Translations under genes and position numbers: made by a program
The notes under the pieces: generated by a model
Told to the model about the DNA's origin: nothing
The model's input: only the letters and a program-made list of their open reading frames with translations
Database searches by the model: none
DNA from: Micromonospora sp. WMMD1082
GTDB taxonomy: Bacteria > Actinomycetota > Actinomycetes > Mycobacteriales > Micromonosporaceae
Length of the DNA: 64,000 nucleotides
Direction of reading: 5' to 3'
NCBI RefSeq assembly: GCF_029626175.1
Contig: NZ_JARUBM010000002.1
Location: 1,488,001 to 1,552,000 of the forward strand
In this document: one piece after another, positions 25,663 to 34,680 of the stretch
Numbering within the stretch: the stretch's first letter is position 1
Layout: each line of letters begins with the position of its first letter

Positions 25663-26124
25663 CCGGCTCCGGCTCCGGCTCGTCACCCGAGCCCGGCGCC
25701 GGCGGATGAACCTACCCCGGTCTCGCTGACCTGCGGTGTCAGGTCCCGCGAGCGACGCTGACAGCTTCTGCTTCCACGAACGACGCTGTCAGACGTCCCG
25801 CACAGGGTGCTGTCAGCTCCGGTCAGGACCGCCGGACGCGGGCTGGCCTGGCTGACAGGTCATCGAGTTAGCCTCGGCGCACACCTTTTCGCAACACCCT
25901 CGTGCTGACCTGACAGCCGCCGTACGCCGGCACCATGCCCACCCCGCCGGGGTCGGCCGCCGACGCTCGGGCTGACAGCCGTCCAGCACCTATCTCCCAC
26001 ACCGTGTCGACCTCGCACGCCCGAACCAGGCGCGCGTGGCGACCCAGCACATCCCTGTTCCGCGAGGGCGGCCACCACCGGTGGCCGCCCTCTTCGCCGT
26101 GCCCATCGAAAGGGGAACCGCACC
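25663..26124. other. 462-base spacer with many CTGWCAG motifs
   Basis: CTGTCAG or its reverse CTGACAG occurs about seven times (near 25759, 25786, 25810, 25851, 25912 and 25972), with GTCAGGT at 25738 and GGTCAGG at 25820. Several copies extend to the near-palindrome GCTGWCAGC. A 13-bp hairpin lies at 26064-26092. A long open frame crosses the spacer (25935-26732) but its early part has poor composition. It is a candidate origin, transfer site or operator cluster. Confidence 0.55.
26064..26092 (+). repeat. 13-bp hairpin 33 bases before the gene at 26125
   Basis: GAGGGCGGCCACC at 26064-26076 pairs with 26080-26092 and is followed by TTCG. There is little room for a promoter between it and the start codon. 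Confidence 0.7.
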
Positions 26125-26607
26125 ATGCTCAAGAACGCCTGGTACCTGATCACCCACGCCGACTTCTTCGACGGCGTCCCCAACTTCCCGCGCCTGCCGC
26201 AGGCGAGCGAGCTGATGGCGACGCTGGAGGAGCTGTTCGGCGACGAGGCCGGGATCAGCCCGGCGCACACCGCCACGGCGGTCGAGGTCATGCTCCGCAT
26301 GGCCGAGCACCTGTCCGACGCCATCCCACACGGCGGCCGGCACGCGGTGGCCAACACCGACCAGCTCGCCCGACTGCTCACCGGCCTGAACCTGCTGCTT
26401 GCCTATGCGGCGCAGGTCAGCGGCCGGCTGGCCCACCAGGTCGACACCGGCACCGGCGCCGACCTCTCGCACCTGCCCACCGACGACCGGGCCGCATTGA
26501 CGACGGCGGTGGCGGCGGCCAGTTGCCGACTGGAGGAAGCGGCCGGGCTGCTCAAGGAGGCCCACCTCGCCACCGGCAGCACCGCCCGCCCGGCGGCACG
26601 GCCGTGA
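26125..26607 (+). CDS. Hypothetical helical protein
   Basis: 160 residues, starting MLKNAWYLITHADFFDGVPN with AAAGGGG upstream. It is predicted to be mostly helical (SELMATLEELFGDEAGIS, AVAAASCRLEEAAGLLKEAH). No family is recognised. It is the first gene of the plus-strand accessory arm and overlaps a very short second gene by GTGA. Confidence 0.6.
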   Translation: MLKNAWYLITHADFFDGVPNFPRLPQASELMATLEELFGDEAGISPAHTATAVEVMLRMAEHLSDAIPHGGRHAVANTDQLARLLTGLNLLLAYAAQVSGRLAHQVDTGTGADLSHLPTDDRAALTTAVAAASCRLEEAAGLLKEAHLATGSTARPAARP

Positions 26608-26732
26608 CCACCATCTCCATCGGCCATGTGCCGGCTCGGGTTCGCGAGCTGCGCGCCGAGACGGTCGCCGCCATCGAACACCGCGACGTCGGATTCGGCA
26701 TCGACGAGCACCTCGACCCCGACACCGACTGA
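26604..26732 (+). CDS. Very small hypothetical protein (42 residues)
   Basis: The GTG at 26604 overlaps the TGA of the preceding gene (GTGA). The product starts MTTISIGHVPARVRELRAET and ends with an acidic tail, DEHLDPDTD. Support comes from translational coupling and good third-position GC. No family is recognised. Confidence 0.5.
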   Translation: MTTISIGHVPARVRELRAETVAAIEHRDVGFGIDEHLDPDTD

Positions 26733-26787
26733 ACCTCCCGCCGGCCGCCGGCCCGGCGGTCGGCAACCACTCAACCTCGGCACCACG

Positions 26788-26817
26788 CAGGCGGCACCCA
26801 ATCCCGGGTGGCGCCTG
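26788..26817 (+). repeat. 12-bp hairpin before the DUF932 gene
   Basis: CAGGCGGCACCC at 26788-26799 pairs with 26806-26817 with one mismatch, 31 bases before the GTG at 26848. Confidence 0.6.
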
Positions 26818-26847
26818 TCTTCCATTCCCTCCAATAAAGGAGCTTTC

Positions 26848-27822
26848 GTGGCACACGAGATCGAACAGTTCACCGACGGCACCGCAGCGTTCTTCACCGC
26901 CAGGCAGGACGCCTGGCACCGGCTCGGCACCGTCACCACCGACTGCCTCACCGCCGCGCAGGTGATGGACGTCGCCTACCTCGGCGGCTGGGACGTGCGC
27001 AAGGAAACCCTCCAGACCGTGCCGTCCGGCGCGGCCGTGCCGAACCGGTGGGCCACCACCCGCAAGCACCCGAAGACCGGGCTGCGCGAGGTGCTCGGCA
27101 TGGTCGGAAAGTCCTATCAGGTCGTGCAGAACGAGCAGGCAGCCGGCCTGCTGAACTTCATCGTCGATGCGACCGGCGCCCACTTCGAGACCGCCGGCAG
27201 TCTACGGGGCGGCCGTGAGGTGTTCGTGACGATGAAGCTGCCCGACTCGATGATGGTGGCCGGAATCGACGCAATGGACCTGTATCTGGCCATGTGCACC
27301 TCGCACGACGGTTCCCGGCTGGCCCGGGTGCTCGTCACACCGGTGCGGATCGTGTGCGCCAACACGCAGGCGGCGGCGTTCGCCGACAACGTCGGCGAGT
27401 ACGCGTTCAGCCACTCCGGCGACATCGAGGGCAAGCTGACCGAGGTCCGCGACGCACTGAAGCTGGTGCCGGTGTACCTGGACCAGTTCCAGGCCGAAGC
27501 CGAGAAGATGATTGAAAAGCAGCTCGAATGGGAGCAGCTCCAGCGCATTTCCGACGAGCTGTGGCCGTTGGATGAGGACGACAAAGAGGCGGCGTTCCTG
27601 CGCAAGCTGGGCCGCGAGCGGGACCTGAAGTACCTGTTCGAGGAAGCCCCCACGCAGGAGAACATCCGCGGTACCGCGTGGGCCGGATACCAGGCCATCA
27701 CCGAGTGGCTGGACCACAAGCAGCCCGCCAAGAGCGACTTCCACCGCGCCAACAAGGTCCTCGCTGACGGCACCGTAGCCGCCACCAAGAAGCGGGCCTT
27801 CGACCTGGTCCTGGCCGCCTGA
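26848..27822 (+). CDS. DUF932 phage/plasmid-type protein
   Basis: 324 residues from the GTG at 26848, with AAAGGAG seven bases upstream. The sequence matches the DUF932 (phage/plasmid-like) family: an N-terminal FFTARQDAWHRLG, EVLGMVGKSYQVVQNEQA, the central VTPVRIVCANTQAAAF and a helical C-terminus. Family members are common on plasmids and phages, and their biochemical role is not settled. It is followed by a 13-bp hairpin. Confidence 0.88.
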   Translation: MAHEIEQFTDGTAAFFTARQDAWHRLGTVTTDCLTAAQVMDVAYLGGWDVRKETLQTVPSGAAVPNRWATTRKHPKTGLREVLGMVGKSYQVVQNEQAAGLLNFIVDATGAHFETAGSLRGGREVFVTMKLPDSMMVAGIDAMDLYLAMCTSHDGSRLARVLVTPVRIVCANTQAAAFADNVGEYAFSHSGDIEGKLTEVRDALKLVPVYLDQFQAEAEKMIEKQLEWEQLQRISDELWPLDEDDKEAAFLRKLGRERDLKYLFEEAPTQENIRGTAWAGYQAITEWLDHKQPAKSDFHRANKVLADGTVAATKKRAFDLVLAA

Positions 27823-27850
27823 GCCCGGCCACCAGTTCGCACATCCGATC

Positions 27851-27880
27851 GCAGGGCCAGCCGTCACCGGCTGGCCCTGC
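27851..27880 (+). terminator. 13-bp perfect hairpin after the DUF932 gene
   Basis: GCAGGGCCAGCCG at 27851-27863 pairs perfectly with 27868-27880. It lies 28 bases after the stop and 118 bases before the next start. No T-run follows. Confidence 0.65.
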
Positions 27881-27998
27881 CGTGCGCGCCCACCGACGCA
27901 CCAGCCGCGCGCCGGGTGTGCGGGTCACCGCTCACCCGGTACCTGCCGGCCCACACCTCTACCCCAACCAGTCTTCGCGAACATTTATGGAGATCATC

Positions 27999-28985
27999 AT
28001 GGTTTCAAGCAGCACCCTGACGGTCCGATCCGCCGCCGACATGGTTACGGCGGTGCCCTACCTCATCGGCTTCCACCCCGGCGACGGCAACCTCGTCGTG
28101 ATCGTCTGTGCCGGCGGCCGGGTGACGTTCGCCGCCCGAGCCGACCTGCCCGACCCCGACGCCGCCGCAGCCCACATCCACGAGCTGGCCGGCGGCCTGG
28201 TTCCGGTGGTGCGGCGCCAGCAGCCGATGACCGCCGTGGTCGTCATCGGCTACGGCGACGCCGCGCACGTAGACCCGGCACTGCGCACCGTCGAGGAGGC
28301 GTTGACCGCCGCCGGTCTGCCGGTGCGGGAGCTGCTGCGGGTCACGGCCGGGCGGTTCTTCAGCCTCACCTGCGATAACCCCGCCTGCTGCCCACCGCAG
28401 GGCACCCCGTTCGACCAGACAGCTTCCGTGGTCGCGGTGCAGGCCACCGTCGCCGGGATGGTCGCGCTGCCGGACCGGGCGGCCATGGCAGTGCGGTTCG
28501 CGCCGGTCGAAGGCGCCGCCCGGCACGGCATGCGCCGTGCCACCCTCGCAGCGGCCAGCCGTCTGGAAGCCCTGGCCGACGCCGGCAGCGACGCCATGCA
28601 CGAAGCCTGCGCCGCCGCCGTGCGTGACGCGCTGGGCAACCACGACGGCGGCCGGCACCTGTCCGACGACGAGATGGCCTGGCTCACCCTGCTACTCGCG
28701 CACCCCGTGGTGCGGGACTTCGCCGCCGAACTCACCGAGCCGCATGAGCGGCACGTCACCGTCTGGGCCGAGGTCACCCGCCGCGCCGAGGAGCCGTTCG
28801 TGCCGGCACCGGCGACACTGCTTGCCCTCGCCGCGTGGCGCTGTGGTGACGGCGTTCTCGCGGCCATGGCCCTGGAGTACGCCCTGCACATCGACCCGGA
28901 CTACACCCTCGCCGGCCTGCTGTTGCAGGCGCTCCAGGCTGGGCTGCCGCCATCGGTGGTCCAGCAGGCGTTCAGCGGCCAGTGA
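27999..28985 (+). CDS. DUF4192 domain protein
   Basis: 328 residues. LTVRSAADMVTAVPYLIGFHPGD is typical of DUF4192 proteins of actinobacteria, and the rest follows the family (LVVIVCAGGRVTFAARADLP, the central VRELLRVTAGRFFSLTC, a helical C-terminus). The ATG at 27999 has GGAG six bases upstream; an in-frame ATG at 27987 is less well placed. The function of the family is unknown. It is an unlinked single gene in the accessory arm. Confidence 0.85.
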   Translation: MVSSSTLTVRSAADMVTAVPYLIGFHPGDGNLVVIVCAGGRVTFAARADLPDPDAAAAHIHELAGGLVPVVRRQQPMTAVVVIGYGDAAHVDPALRTVEEALTAAGLPVRELLRVTAGRFFSLTCDNPACCPPQGTPFDQTASVVAVQATVAGMVALPDRAAMAVRFAPVEGAARHGMRRATLAAASRLEALADAGSDAMHEACAAAVRDALGNHDGGRHLSDDEMAWLTLLLAHPVVRDFAAELTEPHERHVTVWAEVTRRAEEPFVPAPATLLALAAWRCGDGVLAAMALEYALHIDPDYTLAGLLLQALQAGLPPSVVQQAFSGQ

Positions 28986-29005
28986 CCCGACAGACGGCTC
29001 ACCGA

Positions 29006-29057
29006 GGCGAGCAGCCGCTCGCCCTCCCACACCAGCCCGGTGCCGCCCATGGCGGCA
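29006..29057 (+). repeat. Two small inverted repeats
   Basis: GGCGAGC-AGCC-GCTCGCC lies at 29006-29023 and TGCCGCC-CAT-GGCGGCA at 29041-29057, between the DUF4192 gene and the next gene at 29089. Confidence 0.5.
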
Positions 29058-29088
29058 GGGAGAACCCCTTAGAACAGGAGTAACCACA

Positions 29089-29544
29089 GTGGACCCCATT
29101 CGCAGCATGCTGCTCGCGCTCGCCAAGCGGGCCAAGGAGACCCGGCTGAACTGGCAGGCCGGTCGCGCCGCCGTACGTGCCCGGGGCGAGGTTCCCGGAC
29201 GCACCGAGGCGTTCGCCCACTACGTCGAGGCCGACCTGTGCTTGCTCGCCGCGCTCCGCGCGGCCGACATCCCGGCGAACTTCCGCGTCTACGACATCAC
29301 CCTGTCCCGCGACCCGGTCCGCGCGGCCAAGCAACTGCAAGAGCTTGTCTACGGCCACGACCACAGCGGGCCGATCGAGGCCGCGCACGAGGCAGCCCGG
29401 CTGGCCTACAAGGCGGCGTTCGCCGAGCCGGTCAGCGACCAGGAACAGCGATGCATCGAGTTCCTCGCCGACCTGCCCGCCGCCCGCCGCGACAGGGTCA
29501 TCGAACTGGCTGAGGACCGCGCCCGCCACCGCGAACGGGCATGA
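29089..29544 (+). CDS. Hypothetical helical protein
   Basis: 151 residues from the GTG at 29089, with GGAG eight bases upstream. It is largely helical and charged (LLALAKRAKETRLNWQAGRA, FLADLPAARRDRVIELAEDR). No family is recognised. It ends 4 bases into the frame of a spurious upstream extension of the next gene, whose real start is at 29706. Confidence 0.6.
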   Translation: MDPIRSMLLALAKRAKETRLNWQAGRAAVRARGEVPGRTEAFAHYVEADLCLLAALRAADIPANFRVYDITLSRDPVRAAKQLQELVYGHDHSGPIEAAHEAARLAYKAAFAEPVSDQEQRCIEFLADLPAARRDRVIELAEDRARHRERA

Positions 29545-29645
29545 GAACCAGCCGCGCAGTCCTGATCTCGGCAACCCCGTTCGGCTGGTCGACGCGGCCC
29601 TGTTCGCACCAGCCACCCGACCACGACGCCACGGCCGACGGCGGA

Positions 29646-29666
29646 GGCGAGCCAGCACGGCTCGCC
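29646..29666 (+). repeat. Hairpin before the 408-residue gene
   Basis: GGCGAGCC at 29646-29653 pairs with GGCTCGCC at 29659-29666. Flanking CCACGG and CCGTGG extend the pairing imperfectly. Confidence 0.55.
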
Positions 29667-29705
29667 CCGTCGTCCGTGGTCGGCACACCACTCCAGGAGG
29701 AGACC

Positions 29706-30932
29706 ATGACACCCACACCGCCGGTCAACCCGGCGCCAGACACCGCATGTCCCGAGCCCTCGACCGCGACCGCAGCGGCCGTCGTGGGGCAGGAGGCCGC
29801 CGCCTGGCGGCACCTGACCCACGCGCTGGGCGTCGAGCTTCGCCGCCGGTTGATCCCCCTCGTGCGCGCGAACCTCGTGCCGCTGGAGGTCGCCTGCCGC
29901 ATCCTGCGGGCAGCCGGCCTGCCGGCCCTGCCGGAGATGTGGACCGTGCATATCGCCGCGAACCTGCGCCGCCGCGCCAGCTCCACCAGCCCGCACCGCG
30001 CGGTCACCGCGTTCCGCGACGACCTGCACCAGACGGTACGCCGAGTGCTCGGCCTAACCGCCACCGTCGCGTTCGAGCAGCCGCCGCAGGCCCTGGCCGC
30101 CGGCCCCCGCGACGACTCCGGCCACCGCCGCTACGAGACGTGGGGCCAACCGGTGATCACCGCCGTGGTGCGCGCCGAGACCGGTCACCAGGCGCGCACC
30201 ACGGCGGTCGCGGCGCTCACCGTCGGCCTCGCCGAGCTGCCCGGCGTCGAAGCGAGCCTGGGGGCGACCGACGCCGAACCCGATCTGGAAACCGATGTCG
30301 AGCTGGACGTGGACATCGACGCACCGCGCCAGCCGTGCAGCCCACCACCGGTCCACCGCCTGGCGCACCTCACCGAGGCGTGCACGGCGCGGCGGCTCGC
30401 AATGCAGGCGTGGCAGTACCAGGTGCGGCAGATCCGGGCGGCACTGATCGAGGTGCTCATCGCCGGGGACATCGACGACCGGCCCGGCTGCCACGCCCCG
30501 TACGGCCTCGTCGATGACCTGCTGCGGGACCTCGGCCTGACCGGGTTGCCGCACGCCCACCTGTACGAGATCACCGTCGCGATCCCGCTCACCGTGACCG
30601 CCGACACCCCGGCCGCCGCGCGCCTGGCCACCTACCGGGCCGTGCGCGACGCGTCTGCCACCTGCCCGCAGTACGGGCTGCCCATCACCGTCAGCGCCAC
30701 GCACCGCGAGCCGGACATCGTCGCCGACGGCGAGGACCGCTACCGAGTGACCTGGCACGACAGCTACCTGGTCTGCCTGCGCGGCGCCCACTGCACCCGG
30801 CTCGCCGAACAGGCGGCGCGGCTGCAACTCGGCGTCCTGGCCGACGAACTGCCGCAGGTCGCGCCGGTGCCGCTGTCCACGGTGTACCTCGGCGAGTACA
30901 TCGACCACCGGCTCGACCCCGACCGCGACTGA
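29706..30932 (+). CDS. Hypothetical protein, 408 residues
   Basis: The ATG at 29706 has GGAGGAG four to five bases upstream. The N-terminal 140 residues are helical (HALGVELRRRLIPLVRANLV). An acidic segment near 185-205 (DLETDVELDVDIDA) separates it from a second half with LYEITVAIPLTVTADTPAAA and VTWHDSYLVCLRGAH. No known domain is recognised. A strong hairpin follows the gene. Confidence 0.6.
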   Translation: MTPTPPVNPAPDTACPEPSTATAAAVVGQEAAAWRHLTHALGVELRRRLIPLVRANLVPLEVACRILRAAGLPALPEMWTVHIAANLRRRASSTSPHRAVTAFRDDLHQTVRRVLGLTATVAFEQPPQALAAGPRDDSGHRRYETWGQPVITAVVRAETGHQARTTAVAALTVGLAELPGVEASLGATDAEPDLETDVELDVDIDAPRQPCSPPPVHRLAHLTEACTARRLAMQAWQYQVRQIRAALIEVLIAGDIDDRPGCHAPYGLVDDLLRDLGLTGLPHAHLYEITVAIPLTVTADTPAAARLATYRAVRDASATCPQYGLPITVSATHREPDIVADGEDRYRVTWHDSYLVCLRGAHCTRLAEQAARLQLGVLADELPQVAPVPLSTVYLGEYIDHRLDPDRD

Positions 30933-30954
30933 CCAAAGCGCGGCAACAGCCCCG

Positions 30955-30978
30955 GCCCGCCCGAAACCTCGGGTGGGC
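30955..30978 (+). terminator. 10-bp hairpin followed by TTTCG
   Basis: GCCCGCCCGA at 30955-30964 pairs with 30969-30978 with one mismatch, loop AACC. It follows the stop at 30932 and ends 28 bases before the next ATG. Confidence 0.65.
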
Positions 30979-31005
30979 TTTCGTATGTCTGAAGGGACGA
31001 ACCTC

Positions 31006-31656
31006 ATGCACACCACCAAGCCGATCGGCACCGTGCCCCTTCCGGGCCTGGGCAGCGGTATCACGCTGACCATCTACGTCGAGTACGACCCGCAGGCGCT
31101 CACCCCGAGCGGCCCGGCCGACCCGACCACCGCACGGCGGCCCGCCACCGTGGCGTTGTCCGTCGTCGGACACGTCGGCGGTCAACTCCTCGACCTCGGG
31201 GTCCGCCGGCCCGACGTCCCCGCCCAGGGGCTACCCGCCGACCTCGGCGTATTGGCCGCCACCGAACCGGTCGCGAGTCTCATCGGCGAGTTCCGGGATC
31301 GGCTCGCCGACCTCACCGTGCACCTCGCCCGGCTCGGCGTGGCCACCGGCGACGGCGTCGCGGTGGCCTTCACCGTCGACGACCTGGAGTTCCTGCGGCA
31401 CTGCCTGACCCTGACCGAACTGCGGTGGCGCGAAGCCATCGACGGCGCCGAAACCGCCGCGCAGCAACCCCAGCGCGACGAGCCAGCGCCGCCTGGCTTC
31501 ATGAACATCGAGCCGACACCCGCCGGGTACCGCGTCGCGGCCGGCCGGTTCCGCGCCGAGCTGCACCGCGTCGAGCGGTACACGACGCGGCTGGGCCGGC
31601 TGCTCGACCTCGCCCGCGACACGGCCGGCGACCACGAGCCCGGGGAACCGCAGTGA
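31006..31656 (+). CDS. Hypothetical protein
   Basis: 216 residues starting MHTTKPIGTVPLPGLGSGIT; GGGA lies eight bases before the ATG. A strand-rich N-terminal part (GITLTIYVEYDP, ATVALSVVGHVGG) is followed by helices, including VAFTVDDLEFLRHCLTLTEL. No family is recognised. Its TGA overlaps the GTG of the next gene, so the two are coupled. Confidence 0.6.
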   Translation: MHTTKPIGTVPLPGLGSGITLTIYVEYDPQALTPSGPADPTTARRPATVALSVVGHVGGQLLDLGVRRPDVPAQGLPADLGVLAATEPVASLIGEFRDRLADLTVHLARLGVATGDGVAVAFTVDDLEFLRHCLTLTELRWREAIDGAETAAQQPQRDEPAPPGFMNIEPTPAGYRVAAGRFRAELHRVERYTTRLGRLLDLARDTAGDHEPGEPQ

Positions 31657-32213
31657 CCACCGACGACCCGGAGCCCGGCGGGGTGAACCCGTGGGTGGCC
31701 CACACACCGGAGCCGGTGCTGAGCATCACCGGTCACACCGCCGTCATCTCGCCGGTGCGCTTCGTGTGGCCGGGCACCTACTGCTCCTGGTGCCGGCAGT
31801 ACGTGGCGCTGTGGACCGATGGCGGCGCGATCGAGGCCGGTATCCGGACTCGGAGAATCTCGCGGCGGTCATCGGCGACCACGCCGTCGTGGTTTCGGGT
31901 CTACCGGCCCGCGAGCGCACCGTCCATCCCGGACGGCTGTCCGCACCCGGGCTGCCCTCGCCCCGCAACCCGCACGTTGCCCACCGGGGAACAGGTGCCC
32001 ACCGGGTGGCTGGACGGCAAGTGGAACCTCGCCGTCGGCCCATTCACCTTCGAACACCCGGTCGATCCGCGATGCCCGCACCCGGTGCCGTGGGCGAAGA
32101 TCTCGCCGCTACTCGATCAAATGTGGTCGACGATGCGGCGCACCCACCCGGATCTGGCCGCCGCCGCCGACGCGTACGCCGCCGAACAACGCCGCCGGGC
32201 CGAACGCGGCTGA
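31653..32213 (+). CDS. Cys-containing hypothetical protein
   Basis: 186 residues from a GTG overlapping the previous stop (GTGA). Metal-binding-like pairs are visible: YCSWCRQYVALW near residue 45 and DGCPHPGCPRPA near 95. It ends with a helical YAAEQRRRAERG tail. No domain is recognised. A strong 16-bp hairpin follows. Confidence 0.55.
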   Translation: MTTDDPEPGGVNPWVAHTPEPVLSITGHTAVISPVRFVWPGTYCSWCRQYVALWTDGGAIEAGIRTRRISRRSSATTPSWFRVYRPASAPSIPDGCPHPGCPRPATRTLPTGEQVPTGWLDGKWNLAVGPFTFEHPVDPRCPHPVPWAKISPLLDQMWSTMRRTHPDLAAAADAYAAEQRRRAERG

Positions 32214-32244
32214 CCCCGCCACCCGGCGCACCCCTATCCCACTA

Positions 32245-32280
32245 CGGCAGCCCGCCACCGAACCCGGTGGCGGGCTGCCG
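32245..32280 (+). terminator. 16-bp perfect hairpin
   Basis: CGGCAGCCCGCCACCG at 32245-32260 pairs perfectly with 32265-32280, loop AACC. It is the longest stem in the window. It lies between the gene ending at 32213 and the GTG at 32316, 35 bases before that start. Confidence 0.75.
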
Positions 32281-32315
32281 GCACATCCACCCCTGACACG
32301 ACAGAAGGGACCACC

Positions 32316-32936
32316 GTGACAACCACCATCGAACGATGGGTGCAGGACTGGTACGGCCTGACCCTGCACACCGACCGACCCGACTTCGACCTCTACGTGT
32401 CCACCACCGGGATGCTGGCCGCCGCCCACGCAGCCGGCTTCACCACGGCCCTGGACACCACCGACGACACCCTCGCCGCGCAGCTCGCCAGCACCGGCCG
32501 AGGCATGGTCGACCCGCCGGTGCGGTTGCTGGCCGCCGCCCGCGACCTCGCCTGGCAGGCCATCACCGCGTACGCCGCCGCCGCGCACAAGGCCGGCTTC
32601 GCCAGCCTGCCCACCGGAGCCAACCGACGCTGGACACCGGTCTGCGTCCACGCACACGCGATCGGATCGAAGACGTACCCGGCCCTGGCCCACACGAAGC
32701 GGGCGGACGCGCCGGTGCGGTTCACCCGCACGACCGCCGAACGCATCAGCGCCGATCTCGCCACCCAACACGGGCAGCCCATCAGCCTCACCTTCACCGG
32801 CGACGTGCTCACCATCTCGCACGGCGAACACACGAGCGTCCAGCCCACCCGGTATCAACCCGACGCCGACGGCCTCTACGCCATCGGCGCCGGCATCCTG
32901 CACTGGCAGCGGACCGCAGAGGCCAGCCGTGAATGA
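32316..32936 (+). CDS. Hypothetical protein
   Basis: 206 residues from a GTG with AAGGGA upstream. It starts MTTTIERWVQDWYGLTLHTD. A helical middle (RLLAAARDLAWQAITAYAAA) is followed by strands (PISLTFTGDVLTISHGEHTS). No family is recognised. Its end overlaps the next gene by 8 bases. Confidence 0.6.
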   Translation: MTTTIERWVQDWYGLTLHTDRPDFDLYVSTTGMLAAAHAAGFTTALDTTDDTLAAQLASTGRGMVDPPVRLLAAARDLAWQAITAYAAAAHKAGFASLPTGANRRWTPVCVHAHAIGSKTYPALAHTKRADAPVRFTRTTAERISADLATQHGQPISLTFTGDVLTISHGEHTSVQPTRYQPDADGLYAIGAGILHWQRTAEASRE

Positions 32937-33507
32937 CTCCGGTCCACCTGCCATTCCGGTACGGCTGCGCCACCGCCCGCTGCTCGCCGGGCTCGTCGTG
33001 CCGTACATCACGGCCCGCACTCCGCAGGGCGGCTACCGGTTCGGCTCGGTCGACGCCGACCGCGCAGCGCACGCGCTGCACCGCCGGTGGTGCCAAACCT
33101 GCGGACAACCCCTGACCGCCCGGTTCGTGTTCGCGATGCGAGACCGCGACCTGGACCGGCACACCGCACCCGAGGCCGCGATGCACCCCGAATGCTTCGG
33201 CTACTCGGTCGCCGCGTGCCCGATGCTGGCCGGTCGCATGGACCACTACCGCACCAGCGGGAACGCCGAGCTGTTCGCCGGCATCGGCAGCATCCTCGGC
33301 GACCCCACCGACCGACGCGCGGGCCAGCCCGCCGAGCCGTGGCACGCCGTCTGGGCACGCGACTACACGGTCATCACCGACCCGGTCACCAACCTTCCGG
33401 CGGCCCTGCTGCTTCCGAAGCAGATCCTCCGCGTGCGCCCCATCGCAGGCGGACAGCCGACGCAACCCGGCAACCCGACACAGCCGCAACCATCCACAAA
33501 GGAGTAG
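32929..33507 (+). CDS. Zinc-finger protein, treble-clef-like
   Basis: 192 residues from a GTG. The pattern WCQTCGQPL ... AAMHPECFGYSVAACPML (about residues 53-100) is C-x2-C...H-x2-C and looks like a small zinc-bound domain. The same layout occurs in the gene at 34677-35210 (LCGLCGQ ... DPPGHVDC ... LCPYL), so the two are paralogues. The role is unknown; such genes are frequent on actinobacterial phages and elements. Confidence 0.65.
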   Translation: MNDSGPPAIPVRLRHRPLLAGLVVPYITARTPQGGYRFGSVDADRAAHALHRRWCQTCGQPLTARFVFAMRDRDLDRHTAPEAAMHPECFGYSVAACPMLAGRMDHYRTSGNAELFAGIGSILGDPTDRRAGQPAEPWHAVWARDYTVITDPVTNLPAALLLPKQILRVRPIAGGQPTQPGNPTQPQPSTKE

Positions 33508-33511
33508 CGCT

Positions 33512-34330
33512 ATGCCCGCACAACCCTCCCGCCTCTGGTGGCACCTGGAGGACGTACTACCGATCGCGCAGCACGCGCTGGCGGCCCCCGAACGGCGGCT
33601 CACTCGGGCACAGGCACTCGCCGGCTCGGCCACCCACCCGGCGCTGATCTGGGAATCCGAGCCCGACGAGGACTGGCTCGGCAGCAACGGCGTACCCATC
33701 TGGTACGACAAGGACGGCAGCCCGCGCCGGGTGCCGGCCCGCACCTGGATACACACCCCGACCGGAACCCGTGGCACCCCCGGCCAGCCCGACGGCGCCG
33801 CCGGGTTCCTACGACTCGACCGCCGCAGCCGCGACCGCCGGCGCAAGCCGCTCATCGAGGTACTACGCCAGGGCGCCAAGGCCGGCGGGCACTGGTTCGT
33901 CCTCGACCCGAACGCCGCGCACACCAGCGACGGCATCCAGGTCCTCGACCACCACGACGACATCGCACCCCCGGACGCGACCTGGACACCGGCCACCGTC
34001 ACCTGCCGCGAGGTGGTCGAAATCGAACTGCCGGCCCTGATCGCCGACGGCTACACCGTCCTCGGCGGGGTCCTGCCCACCTTCGACCGCGCCACCGTCG
34101 AACAGATCGCCGACATCCTCGACACCGTCCGCGTCGGCGACATGCCCGGCGAACACCCACGCATCCGGCTCCACGGCGACATCGCCGTCATCTGCTGGGA
34201 GGTCGACGACGGCCACGACAACCCGCGGGAGGTCGAAGTCGACCGGGTCCACCCGGACCCCGCCGGACGGTACGCCCTCGGTGTCCACCTCTGGCCGTGG
34301 ACCGTGGCCTCCGGCGAGGTGACCCGGTGA
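33512..34330 (+). CDS. Hypothetical protein
   Basis: 272 residues starting MPAQPSRLWWHLEDVLPIAQ, with AAAGGAG eight bases upstream. A basic stretch (FLRLDRRSRDRRRKPLIEVL) lies in the middle. The C-terminal half is strand-rich (RIRLHGDIAVICWEVDDGHD). No domain is recognised. The stop overlaps the GTG of the next gene. Confidence 0.6.
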   Translation: MPAQPSRLWWHLEDVLPIAQHALAAPERRLTRAQALAGSATHPALIWESEPDEDWLGSNGVPIWYDKDGSPRRVPARTWIHTPTGTRGTPGQPDGAAGFLRLDRRSRDRRRKPLIEVLRQGAKAGGHWFVLDPNAAHTSDGIQVLDHHDDIAPPDATWTPATVTCREVVEIELPALIADGYTVLGGVLPTFDRATVEQIADILDTVRVGDMPGEHPRIRLHGDIAVICWEVDDGHDNPREVEVDRVHPDPAGRYALGVHLWPWTVASGEVTR

Positions 34331-34680
34331 TCATCATCTTGGGGTTCACCCAGTCCGACCGCGCCGCTGACTACATCAGCTTCTCCGACGGCTACCGGGT
34401 CGGCGCGCGGCAAGTGACCGTCACCATCGCGCTGGAAGGCGACGGGTCGCAGTACAGCGCAGAGGACTGGGCTGAGGCGGCGTTCGTCGCGTCCAACTAT
34501 CCGGGCCAGGCACCCGCCGGACCGGCCAGGGCCATCCAGCTCGCCCTCGCCGAACAGGTAGACCACCCGCTGCGGAGCCTGTCCGTCGGGGACACGGTCA
34601 CCGCGCACGGCCAGATGTGGGCGTGCGAAAGCAACGGGTGGCGGCGCGTCGAGCCGGCACAGCCGGGAGAAACCGAATGA
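34327..34680 (+). CDS. Small hypothetical protein
   Basis: 117 residues from a GTG overlapping the previous TGA. The sequence begins MIIILGFTQSDRAADYISFS and ends SLSVGDTVTAHGQMWACESN, which suggests a small beta-rich fold. It overlaps the next gene by ATGA. No family is recognised. Confidence 0.6.
   Translation: MIIILGFTQSDRAADYISFSDGYRVGARQVTVTIALEGDGSQYSAEDWAEAAFVASNYPGQAPAGPARAIQLALAEQVDHPLRSLSVGDTVTAHGQMWACESNGWRRVEPAQPGETE

Noticed and set aside
31800..32000. Possible frameshift in the gene at 31653
   Set aside because: A short stretch in another frame looks protein-like, but the annotated frame keeps Cys pairs and a sensible C-terminus throughout.
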